DNA of 64,000 bases from Metellina segmentata (taxonomy: Eukaryota; Arthropoda; Arachnida; Araneae; Tetragnathidae). Under the pieces are notes generated by a model, which saw nothing but the letters and a program-made list of their open reading frames with translations, did no database searches and was not told the DNA's origin. The position numbers and the translations under genes were made by a program. The DNA lies in assembly GCA_947359465.1 (NCBI GenBank), contig OX375877.1, forward strand, positions 57,509,359 to 57,573,358. Reading direction: 5' to 3'. Below, in pieces: positions 51,735 to 62,350 of the stretch; position 1 is the stretch's first letter, and the number at the start of each line of letters is the position of its first letter.

Positions 51735-54700
51735 TGCTGGCCACCCTAATTGCAACACCAAGAAAGACAAGATATATCACAACAATTTATTTTGTAGATA
51801 ACATGTTGACCAAGTATCAAATGATCAAATTTATAGACTTCTGTGAAGTGTGGTTCCTGCCAAAATCAGTAGCCAGAGTAGCCGCCATTGTTGGAGATCA
51901 CCGCTGCCACACGCCTCAACATTGTCTCAAAGAGACTTTGGATGTGTTCTTGGGGTACAGCCGACCAAGCAGCTTCCACACGTTGCCAAAGTTGATCTGA
52001 TGTGGCAGCTGGGGATGTAATCTGGGTCAATCGTTGATTAACCATGGACCACATGTTTTCTGTCGGCAAAAGATCCGGAGAGCGAGCTGGCCTGGGAAGC
52101 AATTAAATCTGGCGATTGACGAAGAACCATTGGACAATACATGTCACGTGTGGTTGCGCATTATCCTGTTGGCATACAGCTGTGGGCAAGCCCTGAAGGT
52201 AAGGAAAGACAACTGGCTCCAACAACTGGAGATGTAGTATCGGCAATGCGTGCTAAAGGAGTGCGAGAGTGATATCCAATACTGACCCCTACCATAATAC
52301 CCGGTGCAGGACCAGTGTGGCGGTGCATAACGCAGCTGTTCAACATCCTCTCTCCACGGTGTCTCCAGACTCGAATTCGACCATAGTGGTGTTGCAGACA
52401 GAAGCGTGACTCGTCAGTAGAGACAATTTCATTCCATTCTGCAGTCCACATCATTCTTTCATCGCACCATTGGCGGCGGAGACGTCTGTGGTTCTGCGTC
52501 AAGGGTAGACGAAGCAATGGACGTCTTGCGGACAGACCACTCTGCTGTAAACGGCGTCGAATGGTACGCGCAGACACTGGATGATGCGTTACAGACTGAA
52601 TGTGCTGTGCTATGGTTCGTGATGTGGCTGAGCGATCCGTCACTGTCATACGCACAATATGCCTGTCATCACGTGAAGTGGTGCACTGAGGTGTATGCGA
52701 TCGAACACGTCGGTCCGTCGTATCCTCCTGCATCCAACGATCAGATATCCGCATTTCAGTTGTTTGGTTTCGTCCAACATGACTACCGATTTCCCTGAAA
52801 GATAATCCACAATCTCTTTAGGCCACTATCCTTCCTCTGTCGAACTCGGATACTTGATCAAAAGATGATCGCTGTTTTCTACGAGGCATATTTGATAGTT
52901 TTTTGAAAAAAAAAACACAATTGCCGTACTTGAAATCGTCGAAATCTCCAAGCCTTAAATAGCGCTTTGAAGTGGCGCCACAGGCTCGCGTGATGTGCGT
53001 CTGCGCTGAAATTATAATCATTTGCATATCTCACCTCCGCTAATGCATGTTGTAAATTTCATATTATTTGCAAGCTTCCTTCAGGGTGTTGCATTTACGG
53101 TGGTCAGCAGTATATATATATATACAATCATTGTCATAAAAATTTGCGCATCAAGAAATAATTGTGGGATCGTAACGAAACTTGGCAGGAAGGTACATGT
53201 CCTCCAGATATGCAAATGATTAGAAATGCAGTGTGATTGAGCATTGCGTAATGCCACTAGAGGGCGTTGAACTTAGTTCTCCTTGGGGTATAAAACAGGT
53301 AAGCAGAGCTTGTTTGAGTGTACTTAATCTTTTGCAAAGGAAACGCTAAGGTAGACATTCCGTTACGCCGCAATCGAAGACAATATGAGCAGCTTGATGA
53401 TAGCAATATGAGTTCGAGAGGGGAAGAATCATCGGGATGATGCAAGCTGGGTGGTCAGCTCGGTGAGTAGCTCGTGAGTAGGCCGTTTTTATTTTACTGT
53501 GAGCAGGTATTGGGACCAGTGGACAGACGTCATTCACATGGCGACCAGGCTCAGAACGCCCTCGACAGTGCAGCCGTCGAGAAGACCGTTACATCATACG
53601 AAACGCACGCGTAGAGCCAACTGCCTCATCGGCCGCTATCCAGGCACAGGCAGCACCTTCGCTATGGGCCCCTGTGTCTTCCCGAACCATCTCAAGGCGC
53701 CTGGCTGAAGGACATCTGGTATCGCGGCGCCCATACGTATTAGGGTGGGCCAAAAAACACTTTTTTTGAAAAACGATATTCTAATAGTGCGGAAAGGGTT
53801 CTCTCTGGGTTCAATAAACACGGTGTAAAATATTTTTTTGATTGGATAATATCTTCTGCCCCCGCATCGCACTTGAATTTTGGAAATTTGGGTAAAAATT
53901 GGCAATTTTTCCTCGCCGTAGGAAATATAATTTTTTTTCAATATTGCTATTCTAATAGTGCGGAAGAGGTGCCCACTGGGTTCGACAAGAAAGGTGTAAA
54001 ATATTTTTTCGATCGAATAATATCTTCTGTTCCCACATCGCAATTGAAATTTTGCTGTTTTTAAAGAAAAGAGCAATTTTTATGGGTTATAGAAATAAAT
54101 CAAACTTGAAAAATATATGGGAACAAACGCTGTTAATGGCTTTATTGTATTGTACAATTGATTATATTGCCTGAAAATTATTAAATAATAGCTGAGTCAC
54201 AATATATTATTATAATATTTGTTAAGAATACTGTAACCATAGAAAAGTTATGACATGCTAACACCAAAAGTTTACTTCCACTTAATCAGCAGGAAGAGGC
54301 TTGAAATCAGCCTAATGGTCGAATTCAGGCATAATAAGCACATTCCGGTTTCAGAAACCAGCTATCAAGAAGCATGGGATTCAAAAACCTAAGCGTAAAA
54401 GAAAGGAAGCAATTCGTATTAAGTAATAAAATTTGCCAGAACTGTTTAATTTCAACGAGTCATAATCACTACAAGTGTAAGTTAAGTAGTTGCAAGAATT
54501 GTGGAGAAAAACACAGCAGTTATTTATGCGAGAGATCCAAGGGTCCCATTTCAGCATTTTCACGTAGTCGTAACGCTGCGACAGAACCCCCAGAAACTGA
54601 CCTTGAACCGCAGCCGAGTTCTAACCACTTGACGGGGAAAGAAGTTTCTCCCGATACAACAAATTTATGCACTCTACTCCCAACAGCGAAATTAATAGTA

Positions 54701-57700
54701 AGCAATAGTGAAGGAAATTGTAAACATGTAACAGCTCTTCTCGACAGCGGAAGTCAAATTACCATGATGCGAGAAGGCGTATTGAAAGATTTATGTGTAG
54801 TCAGAAAAAAGGATAGATATCCGGTTAAAGGGCTAGGCAAGACGCCAGTTGGTTTGTTTCACCAAGAGGTCGGTTTGTTTAACATTACATTCTGGAACTG
54901 ATGCACAGTCAGAACTAAACATCAACGCTTTCATCTTGAATAATTTGACAGGTCCTTTACCTGCAAAACAAATATAAATCACCAAGACTTCCAACACTTA
55001 AAAAACCTCAAACTTGCAGATCCTGAGTTTTACATTCCAAAAGAAATTGATTTAATTATTGGTGCAGACTAAATTTTTCTCTATTCTTTTACCGGAAAAA
55101 ATAGTATCTCCAAACAGCAATTTAATTGCACAGAACTCAACTCTCCGATTTCTAATTTCCGGGAAATTGAATGAAAATTATTCCAAAACAAATGCTTCTA
55201 CACACATTAATGTGTTCGAGTTAAACATTGATACAGAGCTTCAGCGGTTTTGGCAGATGGAGGAAATAGAGAACACGAAAAAGGATCTTTTGACACCAGA
55301 AGAGCAATTTTGCGAAACACATTTTAAGGAAACTCATTCCATCAATCAAAGTGGTCGTTTTGTGGTTGAACTCCTTTTCTATAAAACACATCTCAGTTTG
55401 GGTGACTCTAAACCTGCAGCACTTTCACGTTTCTTGCCAATGGAAACAAAATTTGCAATTAATCACGAGTTTGAAAAGCAGTACAAAAATTTTATGCTGG
55501 AATACGAACAGCTAGGTCACATGACAGTCATCAGACATTCCTTGTCAGGGCAAGTATATACTCCCTCATCACGCTATCTTGAAACCATCGAGCCTAACAA
55601 CTTCAACACGCTTTGTATTTGACGCATCAAGTAAAAGTAGCAATGGCGTTTCTTTAAATAGCATTCTAGGAGTAGGCCCTAATTTACAAAGGGACATTTT
55701 CGAAATTTTGTTAAGTTTCCGAATTCCAAAAGTGGTATTTACCGCAGATTTGGAAAAAATGTACCGACAAATTTTAGTAGCTGACGAAGATCAAAATTTT
55801 CAACGCATACTTTGGCGCTATAATCCCAATGATCCAATTCGGGAATACAAGTTAAACACAGTCACATATGGCACTTCATCTGCTTCATTTTTGGCATTAA
55901 GATGTTTGAAACAAATATCGCTCCAGGTTAGCGATGATACAGAAATGACTAGCATTATTCAAGAAGACTTCTACATGGATGATCTGCTCAGTGGAGCTGA
56001 ATCCGTGGACGAAGCTGCATCAATTTGTAAGAAAATTACTTCCATTTTTCAAGTACATGGTTTTCATTTGAGAAAATGGAATTCAAATTCATCCGAATTA
56101 TTAACTCAGTTTCGTGATCACAAATCACATTAATCAAATTTTGAAATCATTCCAAAAGAAAGTTCTAAGGTGTTAGAAATGTTTTGGGACTCAACAAAAG
56201 ATAACTTCAATTTCAAAGCTGTTTTACAGCTAACTACACCTTTAACTAAACGAAGTATACTTTCAGAGTCGGCCCGCATTTTTGACCCATTAGGACTCTT
56301 TTTATCCTTGCACTATTTTGATTTAAATATTTTATCAAAAATTGTGGCTCACGAAAGGAGACTGGGACACACATATTCCACCACATTTAGTGAACGAGTG
56401 GACCAAATTTCAAAGTACTTTTAGTCAGATAAATCACTGCAACATCCCGAGACGTGTAATCATCAACAGCGAGTGTGTTATACAATTACACGGTTTTTGC
56501 GACGCATCTTCATTGGCTTATGCGGCTACTGTATATTGCCGTCAAGTTCACAACAACACTGCAAAGGTTCATCTTTTAGCTGCTAAGACTAAAGTCGCGC
56601 CCATCAAACAAGTTTCAATACCGCGACTCGAACTTTCCAGTGCACATTTATTATCCATGTTACTCAAAGCAGTTTTGAACACTCTAAGCAAATACAAATT
56701 TGAAGTGTTTGCGTGGACTGATTCGAAGGTGATTCTCTCCTGGCTAAACGCACATCCACGAAAATGGAAAACGTTTGTTGCCAATAGAACATCTCAAATC
56801 ATTGAATTAGTACCCACTAAACACTGGCATCATGTTTCTTCCAAAGAAAATCCGGCAGATATTGCATCTCGAGGTATTCCTCCTGAGAGCTTACAACAAT
56901 GCAAATTGTGGTGGGAAGGTCCAGACTTTCTTGGTCTTAACGAAGAGAGTTGGCCGAAAACCGAACTTAAGGCAGACGGTTACAAAGAAGTCGACGCCGA
57001 GCAGAGATCTGATCCGGTATTCAGTTGTCATCTTCAAAAATCTAATGATCTATTTACAAATATTTTCGAACATTTTTCAAGTTTATCTAAACTTATTCGC
57101 ATTGTTGCATATTGCCAACGATTTATTAAAAATTACAAGAAACGTATTGATAGTCAAAGAAATCAACACAATGACCAATCGAAACGTTCAGTACCTCTCT
57201 CATTAACAGAAATACACACAGCCGAACGAGCTATAAATCATTGGATTCAAGAACTTTATTTGTTTTGAGGATTTGAAATCAGTAAAAGAGAAAAAAGAGT
57301 ACCAAAGAAAAGTCAATTACGTTAACTAAACCCATTTGTAGATGTTGACGGTCTTCTACGAGTGGGAGGACGTATTCAAAATTCACCATTAACATTTAAC
57401 ATCAAGCATCCAATTATACTTCCCTCGCAACATAAAATTAGCGAATTACTCGTGAAGGAGCGTCATATCACTCATTTGCATGCCGGGCCTACGTTGCTTT
57501 CTCATATCGTCAGACAGTCTCACTGGATACTCGGAGCTAAACGAATCATTAATAAATGTGTTAACAAGTGTTTGATTTGCTGCAGATTCAAGGCTTCAAC
57601 AGCGCCACAGCAAATGGGTAATTTGCCTGAACACCGTGTAACTTTAGAGAGACCGTTCTTCAGCTGTGGAATTGATTATGCTGGCTCAGTTCAAGTTAAA

Positions 57701-60700
57701 TTTAACAAGGGTCGTGGCTCTAAAACAACTAAGGGCTACATCGCATTATTCGTCTGCATGGCAACAAAAGCTGTACACATTGCGGCCGTTAGCGATCTCA
57801 CAATTGATGCTTTCTTAGCCGCACTTAGACGTTTCACCACGCGTCGAGGTAAACCCCGACACATATATAGTGACAATGGTACTAATTTTGTGGGTGTCCG
57901 TGGAAAGTTAAAAGAACTATATCAATTCATGTCTACCATTCAAGATAACGAAGCTGTGTCACATTATCTGACAAAATCAACTATTGAATGACATATGATT
58001 CCACCAGCCTCTCCTCACGTGGGTGGTGTTTGGGAAGCTGCAATTAAGTCAGCGAAATTTCATCTGAAACGCATTTTGTGCGGAACACTCTTAACATTCG
58101 AAGAATTTGCTACAATTCTCGCACAAATTGAGGCTATCTTAAATTCAAGACCCCTCACTTATGTGAATGAGTCTGACACTCAATCCATAAATACCCTCAC
58201 TCCTTCTCATTTTATTACAGGAGATGTTTTAAGCTCAATTCCAGATGATCCTATTGCCTCTCGGTCCTTAAAGTCCCAATGGGGGCTCCTTCAAAACCTA
58301 AGACGAGGATTCTGGAAGAGGTGGAGCAAATAGTACGTCACTTCTCTTCAACCACGTAAGAAGTGGCAGTCCAAGCAACTTAATCTTGCCGTGGACGACA
58401 TTGTTCTACTACAAGACCTGCAAACGTCTCCACGGACGTGGCAACTAGGACGTGTTGTTGCAGTCCATCCAGGACAAGACGGACTAGTTCGGACAGTCTC
58501 CTTACAGACACGGCTTGGAACTTTCATGCGCTCGACCGTGAAGGTGATACCCTTACCCAAGTATCAGGACTGAGGTCCTGAGGGTGGGAGTATGTTCAGC
58601 CTCCATGTATGTGACGCGCAAATCCGCCAGAGGGCGATACTTTTGTTTACTTCCTCTCGGCGCTTCATGCGCATTATAGTTCCTGCTCCTGTATTGTCAA
58701 CAAGCAGGACGCAAGCGCGTCTTCATTTATTCTTTTGTTATTAAATCTTGTTTTCTGTTTGTCATTACGGCGTCAGCCTGAGTTCTTTTTCCAACGACAG
58801 AAACATTGATCGAGAAAAAAATGTGTATCTAATGAACCCGTCTCTACTTTGAAACCCATAAACCTTAGCGGATGCTTCTGTCACTAACTTGACACATCGT
58901 TCTGTGTGTGACATGGGAAGTGAACAAAGTCCCATTCTGGAATTTTCTTATCACGCACAATGGAACTAAATATGGTAGTGGATATATCACGGAGGATTGG
59001 TGGAAAAGTAATAGTAATTGATGACCAGTCAATCATTTCCGCATAGTCAGCAGCTTCAAAATTTAGTTTTGGTGGTAGAAATACACATACTGACTTAACA
59101 TTGGAAGATGCTTCTCTAGACTTAATTATACGTCGTGCAGCAAGCTCTGATGTGCGGTCTTTCATCCTTCACCATACACAGCAAGATATTCTCAGGATGA
59201 GCAATGAACGAATTTCCACAAAATACTCCAACGACGTTCTTGAGGTCTTGAGATACATAACCTGGATCTAGAAATAGTATTCCACACATGCATAGCTCCA
59301 TCTTTCAGCGAGTGTTTGGACTTTATATTAAACCAGTTGGGAGTGAAAACTTTCATAACAAACTCAGCAATTTGTTTCAACTTCATAGAAGGATCTAGAG
59401 AACTAACATATAGTCTTAGAATTCTGTTCGCTGTTGTCAGCCAGCGTGAATGTGATAATGAACCAGGACTGCGTTTAGCCAGTTTATCAGAACAACTACC
59501 CAATCGCACAGCTTGAGATATTTCTAGTAAGTACATTTGATCCTTACTTAAGTCACGTCTATCAGTTGTTGGTAACTCGCCGTCAATAATTTCGAAAGGT
59601 GTCACTGGCAAAGTTTCACGTGTATGGAGCGCCTGCCCAATAAAACCAGAATATGATTTTGGACCATTTGTTGACCCATCCAACGATTCAAACAAATGCT
59701 TCAGAGAGAGTTCATTAAAATGCAGAAGACATATTACTCACTGCAGAGGTTTTCCTAGTTTCAATTCCAAACACCGAATTACACCGGACTTCCATCCGGT
59801 ATTAACAGATGTGCCGTCACAGCCAATTGCCAGAAGCTGAGAAAGATCTCTTGTGATCCCTTCAAAATATCCAGTAATAGTCACGGAAATTTGTTTTGCG
59901 GTGCCAAATGATAGACTCAAATGAGTAATGTAACGTGAACCCGGTTCTTCAATAAGAGATTAATGTTCCTCTTTTGCTTTTCTCGTGTACCTTTTAGTAT
60001 CTACTATCTCCTCTACCAATGTAGAATCTTCACGACCATCGAAATGAAGCCCCTTCAACGGTAATGCCTGAGATTCACTTAAAGCTTGATATTTTAAATT
60101 GTTTCTAACTTTAGCCTTTTCCCTTCGCAGTTTGTTTTTGTCGACCACCAAATCTGAGTTGTTGATAGTTTTGAGACCGACATCGTGAAAAACAATTGAA
60201 GCAATTGCAGCCACAGCCCGGCCCGCGACTCCAAACCTGTCGGCAACCACAGCAGTTAAAGGGAGGCCAAGTAGCATTTGTGATGATTTAGATACAATCG
60301 GAGTTAATTATTTGTATCTAGGATCAGTATGAGAGAATAAACGGTTCGATGTTGATGGTTTGTAAATGTCCAGATTTAAATCTACTTCAGATATATCTGA
60401 AGAACTATCCGTTTCTTCATAATCTACATTCCCTACATTATGCTTTGCTTGTGGATGATTTAAAAATAAATTTTGAGCCTTTCTATCAGCATTATCAGTA
60501 ATATTTTGAAGTAGTTTTGTTTCTTTAATGTCAAGCGAGCCTATATAAAGAAGTCTCGTTGTCCTTTGCTTTCAGGAAATTATGCTCATTTCGAGGTAAT
60601 TTTCTAGTACGTTCGCATGTGCAATCTTCAAAAGTAATACATTTGCAGACGGCAATGTCAAATAACCTTGTGCATGCTTCTTGTCGAAATGCTTTGATCT

Positions 60701-62276
60701 TTATTTGGGAAGTCTTACTGGTCTTATCTCTTTTGTAAGACCTCTTAAAATTGGTATATTTACATGGTAGGTATGGAACATCTGCAGTATTCGAGAATGG
60801 GTCACAATGGGAATGGCGGTACTTGCTTTTGCCCATACAGACTCAATTTTAGTTGCAACATTTACCGCAATTCTCGAGAAACTCGGTTCTTTGTTCCCAG
60901 TTTTGGGTGCAAGATATAATCTCTCAAAGAAGCAGCAACACAGCATATCTTCGCATGTAGGAAGATTTATTTGAGATATATCTTTGGGGTTTCCAAATAT
61001 TGGACATTTAAATTTGTTCCGCGTACTGATTTTTGATGTCATGTCTATTAACAAATCAATCAAACCAAAAGAATGAATAACCTAATTTAAAAACTCACAC
61101 ACTTCCGATTTCATAGCGCGAACTAGTAGTAAAAGGCACCACGATGTCTCTTCCCAGGCGCCAGTCTCAGTAGCAACACGTGTCACGACGATACGTATAA
61201 TGAAATTACCAGAACACAAGTGCGGTGGAATGTGAATTGTGAACCCCCCTCCCCTTATTTCACTTCCTGTCAGATACATGCAGTATGAAAAAACAAGATA
61301 AAGTGCACTTTTCTTCAAAAATAGCAAACTTTCAATTGCGATGTGGGAAAAGAAGATATTATTCGATCGAAATATTTTACACCTTTCGTATTGAACCCAG
61401 TGGGCAGCTCTTCCGCACTATTAGATTAGCAATATTGAAAAAAAATTATATTTCCTACGCCGAGTAAAAATTGCCAATTTTTACCCAAATTTCCAAAATT
61501 CAAGTGCGATGCGGGGGCAGAAGATCTTATCCAATCAAAAAAATATTGTACACCGTGTTTATTGAACCCAGAGAGAACCCTTTACGCACTATTATAATAT
61601 CGATTTCGAAAAAAGTGTTTTTCGGCCCACCCTATTACGTATGCTGCCAATGAAACATACCCACCGACGCCTCAGTTAGGAGTGGTGTCGCGCACGACGG
61701 GATTGGACTGCTACGGAATGGAACCAGGTCGTCTTTAGCGACGAATCTAGATTCAATTTGAGCAGTGATGACAATCGTGTTCGTGTGTGGAGGCCACGTG
61801 GTGAACGCCTCAATCCTGCCTTCGATTTACAGCGACACACCGCTCCCACAGCTGGTGTGATGGTATGGGGTGTCATTGCTTACTATACATAGTCATCCCT
61901 ACTATTGATCAATGGCACAATGACAGCCCAGTGGTACGTCCATGACATCCTTCAGCCACATGTGATGCCACTCATGGCAGGGCTCCCAGGCGCTATTTTT
62001 CAACAAGACAATGCTCGGCCACACACAGCAAGAATGTCACAAGACTGCCTCCGTCATTTTACCACCCTTCGCTGGCCTGCTCTATCCCCAGATTTGTCAC
62101 AAATCGAGCATATCTGGGATCATTTAGGACGGCAAGTTGGACACCCTACGAGTGGTCGAAGTAGAGGCGCGTTTACAGCAACTGTGGAACGAGATATCTC
62201 AGGACATTATGCGGAACTTGTATGCATCGTGCATACGCTCTAGGGGGGGTCCAACAGAGTACTGAAACTTCTGTTA

Positions 62277-62350
<74 letters not shown>

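Larger units (their letters stand above)
54270..58805 (+). mobile_element. BEL/Pao LTR retrotransposon, 5'-truncated
   Basis: Plus-strand gag end, protease, RT, RNase H and integrase in BEL/Pao order, then a likely 3' LTR (58593-58805, starting TGTTCAGCC after a purine-rich AGGGTGGGAG). No 5' LTR or gag N-terminus is seen, so the left part was deleted. It lies between the left TIR and the transposase of the long-TIR transposon copy 2. Confidence 0.85.
53741..61634 (-). mobile_element. Long-TIR DNA transposon, copy 2 (unassigned family), 8-bp TSD
   Basis: TIRs of about 335-345 bp: 53741-54085 starting TAGGGTGGGCCAAAAAACAC and its complement at 61299-61634. Flanking 8-bp sequences ATACGTAT (53733-53740) and TTACGTAT (61635-61642) differ at one base. 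The minus-strand core (58800-61063) encodes a decayed protein homologous to that of copy 1. A BEL/Pao element occupies 54100-58805. The first 20 bases match copy 1 closely, although the rest of the TIR has diverged, so these are two subfamilies. Confidence 0.88.
53125..62279 (+). mobile_element. Tc1-like DNA transposon 2, split by long-TIR transposon
   Basis: Plus-strand element with transposase halves at 53360-53740 and 61635-62265, interrupted by 53741-61634 and its 8-bp target duplication. It starts after the TA tract (CAATCATTGTCATAAAAATT) and ends at the TA array 62280-62347. A matching right TIR was not recognised, so the 3' end may be truncated. Confidence 0.8.

Noticed and set aside
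52517..52798. Open frame on the plus strand over Tc1-like element 1
   Set aside because: It is antisense to the transposase and has no family match.
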